Positions 22,481 through 44,969 of a stretch of 64,000 nucleotides of DNA are shown here, piece by piece. Source of the stretch: Branchiostoma floridae (lineage: Eukaryota; Chordata; Leptocardii; Amphioxiformes; Branchiostomatidae). Position 1 is the first letter of the stretch, and the number at the start of each line of letters is the position of its first letter. The notes beneath the pieces were generated by a model, which was not told the DNA's origin, searched no databases, and saw nothing but the letters and a program-made list of their open reading frames with translations. The position numbers were made by a program, and so were the translations under genes. The stretch lies in NCBI RefSeq assembly GCF_000003815.2, contig NC_049997.1:7474707-7538706 (forward strand). The letters run 5' to 3'.

Positions 22481-25089
22481 GAGAATCTGTGCCAGTCCCC
22501 ATTCTTTCAGTCCCTATCCATACAGACATCTACATTTTCCAGCTGCAAAACATTACTTACTGGGCACTGGGGGCAAAACATCACAATACCTATTGGATTA
22601 TTTGTTACATGGCTGAAACAAAAATAACTGATAATGAATAAAATATGTCATAAGAATTTGGTAAAATTGAAACACAATTGTATATTAAAACTAGATTGCC
22701 TAATTATCACAAATTTGCCATGTTCCTAAATTTCAATAAACCTTCTTGCGCATAATATTTTTCAATCATTCAAACAATCACTCACTATCACTCACAAACA
22801 AATTGATATGAAATGTGGCCCAAGAAATTGAAGTGAATTGTGGAGCTAAAATTCGTGTTCCACTTTTTTGGCAACTTAATAATAGATCTGATTCAATGAT
22901 GAAGTCCAATCAAAATCTACAAAGAATCAGTAAATGTGATCAAACGGAAGACCACAAATTCATGTTACATGTATGTGACATATTGGAAATAACACCTGAT
23001 CTAAAAGATTTCCTAACCAAAAAACATCATGAAGTAGGAAATCTTCAATGTTGCTGATGTGAAAAACAAATTTGTGTTTGGACTTCATTGTTGAACCTGA
23101 GATAGAATAGACTGGTGTTTTTGGCGCTGCATGAAGTATGCTGAAGCCCTTTTAAGGTGGGTGAAAGTACTTCCTTTTTTTTCTTCCTTCCTTCCTTTCT
23201 TTCTAAAGTACACTGTCTTGGGAGGAGATACCCGAGGCATGTATGTTTTCTATAACTGATAATTTCCTTTTCTTACTACTTGTTAATGTTCTCTTATCCC
23301 TTCAAATCTTTTACAAACTATATAGTATGATAATTCTTTACTGTTTTCTGGCGATACTAATGCCACTCAATGCTTATTTTAGTGCTTTTTATGTTATGGT
23401 AAAGATTTGTGACATATCTTTCAAACACAGCCAGAATTCACTTGCAAATTCAAGTTTCCAGTGGAGCCTGCCAACTTGTTTGGTGGATCTCCTCTATATT
23501 CAGAGACATTTTTCTGGCCATACAGAACATCTAAAGAGGGCCAATAAAGAATTGGCTAAAAATTTGGTAGGTGAAATTTGATTGTGTTTGGAAGACACCT
23601 CAAATCTTTTTTTTTAATTGCTGGTGTTTATTTATAGGTATATTAATCTGCATGCCTCTCATCCTTGCTTTTCTATAATGGTTACAAGTGCAACATTGAT
23701 ACAAACTCTCCCAAGGCCGCATCAATCCAAAATTTTCTGCAGATTTTGCAAGTTACATTCGTATTGGTAACCCAAATCGAAAAAAACAACTTTATTCTAA
23801 AAAAAACAGTTACATGGACGTAAAATCAAGAAGAAAATTACTCTCTTGACACTTATTTGCAAAATGTAACATTTACAAGACAACTTCTGGATTATAACTT
23901 TCATCTTTTGGTAAACAAAATCTTTGCCTCCCATTTTCATGGAGGAGAACTAATGATAAAGAGTGAACTAAAACTGAAAAAAAAATTAATATGCATGTAG
24001 CCATTTCAACAAAAAAACACTAACCAACAAGCATCTATATAATTATATATTCAAATTGATATATTGATGTGGCCTAATTATGCAACTTCCCTCTGTTAGA
24101 GGTACGTAAGAAAAACGACTTGTGCTGTAACATCTTTCAGTTACATTCTGCCATCTAAATGTACTCAGCACAACATTCCACTCGAGAAGTCAATACTAAC
24201 ATCAGGAGAGTTTGCTATCAATGAGAAAACATCCTAACACACTGGTCCTTTCGGGAAAATATCATCATCAAAGTCAAAATTCTTCCAACTGCTGAATTTA
24301 GCACAACATGAAGGGATCTAATCTCTTTAAATCCATACACAAAACTTTTCAGCACATCCAGAAAAATGTTAAGTGTATTGATCTAATCTGTGCTGTTGGA
24401 ATTCAGAAATTGACTTCCCGAATCAAAAGACCGACCAATGTTCTAAGTTACTTTGAATGTCAGTCCTAACTGTAGAATTTGTTACTGCTTCAGGAATAGA
24501 GAAAAGAAGAGACTTGTACATGTGAATGTTTCAAATATAACATCCTCAACAAGGCCTGTTTTAAAGGTGGAAAATAAAAATACAGTTGATTGAAATGTTT
24601 AACATCACTTCATGTACATGACCCCCAAACAACTGGTCATGCAATATTGTATAATACCAACATGGTGCAAACTGTATGTCAGAAATTCAAGAATTTGTGT
24701 TCTGTTTAACAACAGTTGTGCTGACACAGCCACTCATTATGCAGGCAATGTGCATCGTTGTATGTGAACTGACGACAACCATTTTTGTTGAGACTTTACA
24801 TACTATCCTGTAGCAATGTTTCTAGTTCTACTGTTATCCTTAAACAAATAATGAGTAAAAAGCAATGTGTTAAGAAATATCATGCCATTGTTGTCACTGT
24901 TACTTTACAAAACCATGTCATCTTTAGTTTTCAACGTAACATCTGGAATTGCAACATCTTGTAATTGACATTCATGAATACTTAGAATAAAACTTGTAAC
25001 CAAAGTTTTCTGTTTTTGTTGTTATTCATCTTTGGTATGACAGAGGTATGTTGTGTGCATGGATGCGGAGATGTTCATATAATTATAAG

Positions 25090-25300
25090 GAGCCAACATT
25101 ACAAAGGAATGAAAAAGTACTACATACCCCAACCCTGAAAAGTTGAAATGTTCAATAAAAGAGTCAACATTACAAAGGAATAAAAGATGAGATACATACC
25201 CCGACATACCCCCCCCCCCACTACCCCCCTGAAAGGTGGAAATGTTCAATAAAGAGTCAACAATTTTACAAAGAAATAAAAGATGAACTACACCCCCCCC
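25090..25300. repeat. Minisatellite, three units of 60-110 bp with poly(C) tracts
   Basis: The unit contains CAACATTACAAAGGAAT, a TACATACCCC block, a CTGAAAAG.TGAAATG block and TTCAATAAA.GAGT. Units differ mainly in the length of their C runs (near 25210 and 25297), which invites slippage. Confidence 0.8.
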
Positions 25301-25659
25301 CACACACACACACCACACCACACCGTCCTACCCCTCGAGACACAATAAAATGGATCATATGCACAATGAAGTGAACCAGTTCCAAGTACACCACACCAGC
25401 ATTAAGCAGACTGCTATCCTATACTTTAACAAAAGTGATATAAAGTAATAACAGTTGTAACTTTAGAAACTATTGATAAGGTAAAATATTAGTATTACAT
25501 GACCATGGAAAGTAAGAGTGACACCAAAATAAAACACAAATAATGAGTGTGTGAGAGAGTGAGAGAGAGAGAGAGACTGAAAGACTGAGAGACAGAGATG
25601 GAGAGAGGTATGCTCTTGTTAATGATTAGTGAATTCCTAAAATACAATATTAACATAAG

Positions 25660-26190
25660 TACAAACTTTAGGCCAGAAGCCCTAAATACATAATTTTAGG
25701 GTGCAAATGACCAAAACAACGTCCATGACGTCATTTTAAAGAGTTGCAAATTGGTAAATGATAACATTTTTCCATTACATACACACAAGCTACCCTCGTA
25801 TGAAATAATTTCACCCAAGAAAGAAAGTGTGATCCCTTTTGATAATGCACAAAAAAGTGAAAACGGAACATTTCCATCCCTACAAGAAAATTTGCGAAGA
25901 CAACAAATGAATTTAGATTCTGATTTCCAAGTTTTATCCAAGTATGGGCTCTTGACACACAGATGTGTAAGCAATGCCCTTTGCCAAGATACTTCACACC
26001 CTCTCACAACTTTGTTGCATAGGTTGACTTGGAAAATGTTTTCCTCCAGAAAATTAAAACACTGCAATACAAAGAGACATAGCAAAACAAGTTACAGTTA
26101 TCACTTTGGAAATGATTTATAATATCAAATTACAAACTTTAGGCCAGGAGCCCTAGATACAAAACAACCTCCACGACATCATTTTCAAAT
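25660..26190. repeat. Short direct repeat pair (about 70 bp) flanking a 380-bp segment
   Basis: AAACTTTAGGCCAGAAGCCCTA at 25665 and its near copy at 26126 are each followed by an AAAACAAC.TCCA.GAC.TCATTTT block. The segment between holds overlapping frames on both strands with no recognised product. It could be a small unclassified element or a local duplication. Confidence 0.55.
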
Positions 26191-27222
26191 TCTGCATCTC
26201 CGTGTATACATATACATATATTTGCTCTGGCTTTCTTTGCCTGAGTTTTCGGAGCATTTCAATGGTTTTTAGTTCGTCCGGACTGAGGTTATGCCTCCAC
26301 TCTACAATCATGTTCTGCAGTACCATTAATAAGAAAAACGACTGCAAACGTTCCATCCAAAACGAGTCTTATCTAACATGTGCTTGGAGACTATCAATAG
26401 TCAACTATCCTCTCCTGGCAGCCCGAGGATACACTGTGACAGCTGGTATTATGGATGGGGTAAAGTTCAGGGTTACACACCTTTTGTTACTCTGCAGTGA
26501 CAGCTACAGTAACTTATTCCCCCAGCAAATAAATCAGGCATGGCTATTTTGTTGGTCTTTGGTAGCTTTCTTGGGCTATCCTCCCGCGAAGAGTAAGAAA
26601 GCAGCAATCATCTTGAAAGATATCCTACATGTAAAAATACACATGAAACAATGGGACTGATCTTTAGACCTGCTTGGAGATTAAATCCTTGGACAGATCC
26701 TTGCTGTCAATCAGATTAGCATTTCAAATTTGTCAAAGCGGGCCAAATTTTTTATTAAGATATGTTTTTGTTTTCACATTTAAGGAGGAACGCTGAGTTA
26801 CAAGTTCATTGCCCCGAGGTGAGTGTGAGTAAGTGTGTGCATGTGTAATGTGTACATACAACTTGTCAGACCTACTAGTATTAGTTATTAAAAGACTAAT
26901 AAGTGTGACATAATAACCAGAGGTTGGGTCATGCAACATCTTTATTGACGTACCCCTACTAAGTAGTAGGATGGGCAATTTCTAAGCCTACCCCTATAGC
27001 TAAGTCTCAACTTCCAGAGATTTTTCTTTAAAACGTTTACATTGTAAAGTCATGCCTCAAGTCAAGGGGCATCATAGGGCACTGATACAGAACGAAATCA
27101 TAGTTGTCCCAAATCCGTTCTGAGGCCGTGGGAGTAGCCTGTTGTTAATCCACTGTGTCTAGGGCACAGTATTGGAAGGCGGAGCCCATCCCTCTCCTTC
27201 CACCGACTTTTACCTCCCCAAC

Positions 27223-27644
27223 TAGGGCTGGGTACTGGTACAGAAAATTCAGGTCCAGGTCCGGTTCAGGTCCAGAGGATCAGGTTCAGGTCCGGACCTG
27301 GACTTGATCCAGTATGACTCATACCAATGGTCCATTTCACTACAAAGAAATCCGTTTGGTGGAGTATTAGACTCACACTGTCATTTTAAAACCTGGCAAC
27401 GATAACTGCATCTGTGCGATTGACTGTAAAACTTGGTAGAAATGACTACAAACTCTACTCTGCTTCACTCTTGTTATTTTCTTCCACCTGCAAGTGCCAA
27501 AACGTGTGAATACCTGATCAAACAATCTGTTAATTTTCTATTAGGTCCAACATCCGGTCCACCTATTTTTTTCAGGTCTGGTTTTTCTGGACCGGTCCAA
27601 AAAGAAAAAACGGTTTTGGTACGCTGTACCGGTACCCAGCCCTA
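27223..27644. mobile_element. Non-autonomous hAT-type element with 8-bp target duplication TCCCCAAC
   Basis: 422 bp with ends TAGGGCTGGGTACTGGTAC and GTACCGGTACCCAGCCCTA, inverted with one mismatch. It is flanked by perfect 8-bp direct repeats at 27215-27222 and 27645-27652. The interior is rich in GGTCCGG/CCGGACC words on both sides. There is no transposase. A truncated, inverted relative lies at 61784-61985. Confidence 0.9.
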
Positions 27645-27652
27645 TCCCCAAC

Positions 27653-28349
27653 CGATGTCTGGTACCCATTTTCCCCACCTGGGTGAAGTGACCAAACATA
27701 TGTCAAGTGCCTTTTCCATTGGGGACACTACGTCTATCTTGGATTGCCAGGATTTAATGATCACCTGTTGCTAACCTAGCCACTCACTGCCACAATATTA
27801 TCAGCTAAGCATTCATGCATCTGAAAGGACTTGTAATATATATTTATGTCACAAATCTGATCTAGAAAATGACATTCTGTACGTACGGAAGGCCTGAATC
27901 AGATGGGACGAGTCTTTCCTTATTAAACACCTGACATATGTACCTGGTTTTGCAACATTTCTAACAATATGTGATCATGCATTTTCAATTCATAATATGT
28001 GACCAATGTTCCATCACAAAAAGAATGCTTGAGATAAGAAATTATACTCAAACTTTGTCATTAGAAGCCCATCTTTAAATGACTGCAAAGCTAGAGAATA
28101 TCTCTTACTTTTAAGTAAAGAGCATTAAAACATGGTTTTATATCCTTGAATACAAACATGACATACCATTGGATCTTCCAATTTTTATGAAGAGTTTCTT
28201 AATTTGCAACCAGTTGTAACCAAATTGTTACATCTGAATGGCATGATAACAATATTATCATGAATCACGATTTTCAGATTCATGCCATAGTCACTTTTCA
28301 GGCAGATGCCATATATTGACTTAAGTTTGCGTAACCTAAAAGAAAACCA
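27653..28349. other. Downstream flank and 3' UTR region of the SMAP gene
   Basis: AT-rich with no recognised frame. The SMAP 3' UTR should lie here on the minus strand, but I see no convincing AATAAA close to the stop, so its end is not placed. Confidence 0.4.
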
Positions 28350-31911
<3,562 letters not shown>

Positions 31912-32015
31912 GTTGGATTGTGTGTTTAATCTATTAGAGGTCAAAGTTTGCACCGAAGAAGAGGAAAAACCTGATATCTGACTCAGTCTACGACTACATG
32001 TCCCGATTCACGTCT

Positions 32016-32024
32016 GCCATCTTT
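32016..32024 (-). promoter_or_regulatory. YY1-like motif near the SMAP transcription start
   Basis: The minus strand reads AAAGATGGC about 110 bases before the SMAP ATG. YY1 sites (core AAGATGGC) often lie just downstream of start sites of housekeeping genes. There is no TATA box nearby. Position and motif only. Confidence 0.4.
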
Positions 32025-32970
32025 GTTTTCTTTCACGGTGGGAGATACCACTGAGCTTCCAACGAAAGGGAGGAATAAATTTAAAGATAACATAATTCGT
32101 AGCAATAAAACTATTGTAGATAGTCAACTAGTAAAAGGCAAAGAGATGATAATATAATATTACTTGGACAGTGTTCGTAGTGGAAGTATTTAGATATATT
32201 TCTAAATAACCGACCGTGTATTAAAAGTGGACTCTACCAGCACAAGACTGGAGGCGGTACAGCAGCGACATCTTGCAGAATTATAAAGTACTACAGGCTA
32301 AGCTTCCACTGCAAGTGTAAGTCTATGTCAAGAAGCCTAAGGATGTTCACTTTAGTTCAATCAACGAACCAATAAGCCTCTATCTTTAGAAAAAAAGACG
32401 CCCTTCAGAAAATTAAGAGCTTATCATTATTTTTTTTTCAGGTACTTGAATAGTAAAGAGAAATTCATATTCCTTACAGCCTTCGATAAACTGAATCTAG
32501 CTACTAGTAATCATACAGCTCACTACATTTATGCAAATTCCAAGAAGCGAGAGGAAGTCGAATGTACTACAGTAGACATGTACACAAGTATGTATGATTG
32601 TTACCATGTGACCTGTGCTAAGCCCAGTGGGGCAGAAATGCACAATAAAGGTCTGCAATACTTCTATTCTTATAATGGCCATACTAGCAGTTTGAATCCA
32701 CCACTTATTGATCAATGAAGTTGACTCATAGTGAACTTTAGGGTCAGGAATATCCATGATTGATAATTTTATATTTAAGGGTTAATGACCCGCCCCAAGG
32801 TGTAAATGGTGTCATAACGCCTGGTCCTTTGCTATAACCACCGAATAAAACCACCGATTGAGCGAAGCTTGCAGTCTGTGCTTATTCCCTCTGCTCTTGC
32901 ATATGTTTTGCTCCTTTTTATTGGTCAATGCCTGCATATACCTTACTTTCTTGTGTGTAAGGATACTTTT

Positions 32971-33052
32971 GATTGGTCAAAATGAATCGACACCGGCACC
33001 GGTGTCGATTTGCATAGACACTGGTGCCGGTGTCGATTCATTCTCACCAATC
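32971..33052. repeat. Inverted repeat with 36-bp arms containing ACACCGGCACC and CCAAT boxes
   Basis: The left arm from 32971 (GATTGGT...AATGAATCGACACC) pairs with the right arm ending at 33052, with about three mismatches in 36. The short centre is TTTGCATA. Each arm holds an inverted CCAAT box, and a third GATTGGT lies at about 33128. It may be a hairpin MITE or a regulatory block. Confidence 0.75.
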
Positions 33053-33398
33053 AGAGGAGCGATACACACCTGCCTGGCCTGAACCTTTGTGTTACGGCGT
33101 CATAACCAACGTGGAACGGGGACTTCTGATTGGTCCGCGGGGCCTGGCTATATGATAATATGACTTAGCACAAAACTGACATGAGGCACTCGTCTTTATT
33201 CTTACCACAATGTATTATACAGACCTCAATCTTTTACAGTTGACAACATATCTAACGTTATCATTAGACAGTCCACACGTAGACAGTCCACATGTCAGCA
33301 GGTAAATTCCTCGTGGTTGTGTATGAAGAAAGCTTTATGTTCAAGATGATATATACATGTGAAGTACATATATATAGATTGCAATGCAGCTCTTGGTT

Positions 33399-33781
33399 AG
33401 CCTGGGTACCATCCGGATAGTAGTTCGCTCCTATGTTCGCTTCTGCTATCCGTCTGGAGACTTGCGCATTCAAATCGTTTGGTGGTTACGCCAGTTATGA
33501 GCGAATCAAGGAATGGGTTCTAGAGCACTTGTTCGATGACAACAAGCCCTCCTGCAAGCAGACGGAGGGCTTGTCCGCTGTTGGAACGCCTGTACGAACG
33601 AGCGCTTGAATCTATTCCATAATTCGCTAATATGTGGGGACCAATCAGCGCCTGCTTCCAAAATTTGGACGATTCCAGACGTTAAGATGGTCCGCGTTCC
33701 CAGACTGAAACACAGAGAAGCGACTGTATATAGTGTAAAGTGAATGTCGGAGCAATCTACTTTCCGGATGGTACCCAGGCT
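33399..33781. mobile_element. Non-autonomous inverted-repeat transposon with 9-11 bp target duplication
   Basis: 383 bp with ends AGCCTGGGTACCATCCGGA and TCCGGATGGTACCCAGGCT. The subterminal sequences also pair loosely. It is flanked by AGCTCTTGGTT at 33388-33398 and 33782-33792. A 9-11 bp duplication points to Mutator-like elements rather than hAT, but the true ends could shift by one or two bases. There is no transposase. Confidence 0.82.
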
Positions 33782-33792
33782 AGCTCTTGGTT

Positions 33793-34313
33793 GGACCCTC
33801 CTACAATAATTATTATATTGAAAAAAAAAAGGCTTTCTCCCTGTGTATAAACAAGAACTTTTATACTTGAAATAAGAGTGAGTGAATATCATATTTTTGT
33901 CTTGCTATGATTGATTTGCTTATGAATCTCTGCAATAGCCACTGAATGGCCAATTAATTATCTCATACCCTTAACCATCACCCTTTACCAAACAGCACAG
34001 CTATATTCATATATCTATGACGCAGCTATGATTATGGATGCCCTTGATTCTTAAAGAACCACATGAAATGCACCATGGCGCTGCCAAGTCTTTAAGTATA
34101 GCATTCTTGTGATCTTTATCCATATATAGCCCCATAAATGCTCTTTTTCTAGCATTGCGAACAACGTAACTATTTAACTTACAATGAACATATTTCTTTC
34201 CCTTTTACTGCACGACTTTAATGATAGCTAATCTCTTCATAAATCAATACATCTTTACATGATACATTTGTACATGAATCAAGTTCATGTCACCCAAAGC
34301 TTTTTGGGTAACA
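33793..34313. other. Intergenic and COG5 3' UTR
   Basis: AT-rich. It includes the COG5 3' UTR next to 34314 and nothing else recognised. Confidence 0.5.
34217..34222 (-). terminator. Candidate COG5 polyadenylation signal (ATTAAA)
   Basis: The minus strand reads ATTAAA about 95 bases after the COG5 stop codon. This is the commonest variant of the AATAAA signal. Position only. Confidence 0.4.
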
Positions 34314-41834
<7,521 letters not shown>

Positions 41835-42236
41835 GTTGGCACTTTTCCCGTCAACCTTCACACTGGAATATAGAAAGAACAACCTGCTTCGCGTGTCAAG
41901 GGCGCCCCCTAGCGGATTAAAAAGTAACGGCACAACGGTAATCGTTCCAATGCGATTTTACATTGGATTTTTAAGAGCGACCTCTAGCAGCTATAAAAAT
42001 AAATGCACCAACATCAAAGACTTGGTCTGAGCTTTAACCAATCATAAGAGACGTTAATGATTATCATTAGAAATCCATTGGACTTACCCATTGGTCATTA
42101 ATCAGTAGCCAATCAACACTTATGAAAAGAGATACATTCAGGTTTATAAAACATTAGTCTGCACCGATTGGTCAATTTATTTTCGTGGACCAATCAACAT
42201 CGACAAAACAAAGTTGACGGCAAAGTTGCAGTTCTA
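41835..42236. promoter_or_regulatory. COG5 upstream region with a CCAAT-box cluster
   Basis: CCAAT at 42038, 42109 and 42190 and ATTGG at 42167 lie within 360 bases of the COG5 ATG; there are further ATTGG words near 42077 and 42089. No TATA box is evident. Repeated CCAAT boxes (NF-Y sites) are usual in housekeeping promoters. Inferred from motif density only. Confidence 0.5.
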
Positions 42237-44220
42237 TTTTATTCCGCTAAATAACAGTGGCGTCCTTGTACCGCGGCGAATTCGAAAAGCGACTTGACAT
42301 GAATACCAGACGCAATAAATGTTCTCTTTAACAAACGGGGGAACTTTTAGCCAGATTATTTGGTATAATTGTGGCGCTGTTGCTTCAAGATGTTTCAGAA
42401 GTGTCAAAATGACGCTGACAACCCTTCAATTCCACATGGGTGTTGATCCAAGGTGCTACTACGGTAAATGTGTGTTGCCCGTGACGTAACGTTTATATAT
42501 ATTGCTCCTTCATTTTAGGAAATTCTGTACCCACCATCTGTTTATAAAAGTGTTTCGAACCTTGATGTACTGTGTGTTACGATTCCAGTGTTATTTTGAT
42601 ATGGTTTGCGCAAGCAGGCTCTAAAACGTGCGACGGTGCGATTATGAAGTGCATAAAGCTGCAGTTAGTGACTCGAAAGTAAGAGGGCGCTAAAACGTGA
42701 CCGTGAAAGAAGCTGAATTAATGAGGTGCACGGAAATGTGTGTTGTAGGTGGAATAAAGGGGATTGTGTAACAACAACAACAACAAAAGAAAAGAAAATA
42801 GACATATCATAAACAATACCTCCCCATGAATTAGTAGCCTCTTCCATAGAGTCTGTCATGTTTGATTTATGAGTTGTTCTATTACTCTGCTTCCACTCCC
42901 TGCATCTCACCTTTGGGTTATCTTATATCACCTTTGACCCAGCCATTCAAATGCTAATGTTGGGTGTTGTTTAAAAATACAAGATGCTGAAAGTATGATA
43001 GTCTTATCCGAGCAAATTTATATATCATTTCCTCTACGTTATGTAAATGAGGCCTGCATTTGCATGGCAACAGACTGTCAGTCTTGTAGTCTACTGCTCC
43101 ACAGATGATAAAGATGTTCATGTTTAACTAACTTCTAAATGCCAGAAGAATGAAATTCTCATCATTTACCACTATGGAATTATTGTATTTATTTTTCTCA
43201 TCAATCATGCAAATCATAAAATTGCTTATTTGATATCTATGGATAATCCTCTCTTCCAAGTAATATGTAACTTAAGCATTTTCTCATTTATATCCTTTGT
43301 TTAAGAGTCCTATAATGAAAGATAGCAGACAGGCTTTTCTCATTAATTATGCAAATCAGCTCATGACTTACATGGTTAGAGTATGATTATGTAAATCATT
43401 ATAATTTTCTACATACTGAAAATCATGACAATTTGTCTAGCAGACACAACCCTTGCAAACACACAGCAAGTCACAATACCTCTGCTTCATGGAAGTTAAA
43501 AGACCTCCATTTTAATCTAAAAGCAAATGCAATACTGTAACGTTAAATGTATTTAAGTTTGCAGAGATTTAATTTTTCGCGGTAGCGGGAAAATGGACTT
43601 TTCGCAGTGGTTTTAATTTCGCGGTAGCACCATGCACTTTGGTCTCTTACTGCCATGGAAAAATGTTTGCGGCAGTTTTAAATTCGTGGTGAAGCTGCCA
43701 GCGCAAAAACCGCGAATATTAAACTGCCGCGAAAGTTTCTGTATTTACAGTGTTTCAGCCCTCCACTTGAGTCTACTACATGTATATAAGGTTACATACC
43801 AGCTGTTACCCTTAAACAACTTCCTGTATGCCAGACTAGTCAGTACAGGCAGGAAGTCATTTGCCCCTGTTATTGTAACATTAGTTGATGTCCATACATT
43901 CCCGGCAAGTTCAAGTTCGACATCTGAGGGAACTCAGCATCATCAAAACATTTTACCTAAACCATTGTTGTTGCAATAACTTTAACTAACGTTAACTTTT
44001 TCCTGAGAAGTTCCCAGATGAAATTCCCTATGCCTGATCATTTGAAGAAGGGCTGACATTTATCTGAAAAACTGTATGCTGGTAGTCTTTGGTTTAAAGA
44101 AGACTAGTTCTACATTCTGTCCTTAGCTCATAGATTCCAGTCCTTGGTTGTAACGTTAGATTTTAAAGAAATGAAGTTTCCTCCCATTAAAGGCTTTGGC
44201 CATGCTCTAAACCTACTACT
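42237..44220. other. Head-to-head intergenic region between COG5 and the plus-strand gene
   Basis: No recognised gene. It contains a CAA run near 42770-42785 and a MITE at 43533-43752. A short frame after an ATG at about 42410 ends in a GTAAATG, but I cannot support it as an exon. Confidence 0.5.
43533..43752. mobile_element. MITE, TACTGTAAATGCA family, third copy
   Basis: From TACTGTAACGTTAAATGTA to GTATTTACAGTG, with TTTTAATTTCGCGGTA and the inverted AAAACCGCGAATATT. The left end carries an insertion of a few bases relative to the other copies. Confidence 0.82.
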
Positions 44221-44236
44221 CGACCTACTTACCTAG

Positions 44237-44260
44237 GTCACATGACAGCTCTGACCAATC
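44237..44260 (+). promoter_or_regulatory. Palindromic E-box GTCACATGAC and CCAAT box upstream of the plus-strand gene
   Basis: GTCACATGAC at 44237-44246 matches the MITF/TFE/USF type of E-box. CCAAT follows at 44255-44259 and GCGGCCGG at about 44262. They lie about 600 bases before the ATG at 44848. Motif-based. Confidence 0.4.
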
Positions 44261-44847
44261 AGCGGCCGGTAGTGATCTATCCCACCTCAGGCATTTTGGG
44301 CGGAGGTCTGGAGCTGTCACGATAGAGGGACCGTCTTACTTCCCGGACTTTTAAGACACTTTACAAGACATTTCTTGCCTCCTTCGGCGCTGAGACAATA
44401 GGATAAAACTTCCGGAAGGGTTTTACGGCATATTCGGACCCTGTGTCCATTCCCAGGTGCGTTGAGTGACGTAGTTTTGATGTAACGTTAGACGGTTCAT
44501 TTTTGTTCAAGTTCCTTTGCCGCCCTCCCTCCGCGTTTTCCCTTCATCTGAATCTGACTGTGACTAACGTGTTTGATTTGTTTATGCTCGGTTGTCATCG
44601 CTTTCTTGAGACTTCCCTGTGTCTTAAAATCATTCAAAGTAAAGAATAAGTCGTTCTCTACCAACGTATGTTTATGTATAAATCGCGAAGGTGTAAAATA
44701 GTACCAAGAACTCGGTCGTAATTTCTCGGAATGCCCTGTAAAATTTATTTCGCAACATTTCTGCGTCATGGTGTTGGGTCTCGTTCTTTTTTTAAAGGAT
44801 TGTTGTCCTCTTTCTTTCTCTCTTCCCGCCAAAACTAGGGCTTGACG

Positions 44848-44936
44848 ATGAGGAATTACGGAGAGTATGAGCACGATGATGGGTTCAGTTCGTACTCGGA
44901 CGAGGCCAGCTTGCGGGGTCGCAGCTCCATAGCCAA
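44848..44936 (+). CDS. First coding exon of an unidentified plus-strand gene
   Basis: ATG at 44848 begins a 29-residue frame (MRNYGEYEHDDGFSSYSDEA, then SLRGRSSIA) that runs into a strong donor, GTGAGT, at 44937, in phase 2. The 5' flank is GC-richer than its surroundings and holds an E-box and a CCAAT box. The acidic, serine/tyrosine-rich N terminus looks like the cytosolic tail of a membrane protein or a disordered leader, but I do not recognise the family. No second exon can be supported in the next 18.9 kb. A good acceptor at 63822 abuts an assembly gap and may lead to exon 2. Confidence 0.65.
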
Positions 44937-44969
44937 GTGAGTACCTCGGACCGTTTGTTTACCTAGGGT

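Larger units (their letters stand above)
22481..27222. other. Intergenic; minisatellite and simple repeats, no recognised gene
   Basis: Contains a pyrimidine run near 23180, a three-unit minisatellite (25090-25300), a GA-rich run near 25555-25610 and a pair of short direct repeats (25660-25740, 26125-26190). Frames such as 22815-23057 and 25751-26122 have no recognisable domain or convincing splice context. Confidence 0.5.
31912..33398. other. Intergenic region upstream of SMAP
   Basis: Contains the SMAP 5' UTR and promoter at the left and an 82-bp inverted repeat at 32971-33052. The frame 32446-32718 has no recognisable domain. Confidence 0.5.

Noticed and set aside
25696..26660. Frames of 120-150 codons on both strands
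   Set aside because: No recognisable domain or splice context, and both strands are open over the same stretch. Kept only as a note in the intergenic entry.
42405..42490. Short plus frame ending at GTAAATG, as a possible first exon
   Set aside because: The frame is very short, there is no matching downstream exon and the donor is weak.
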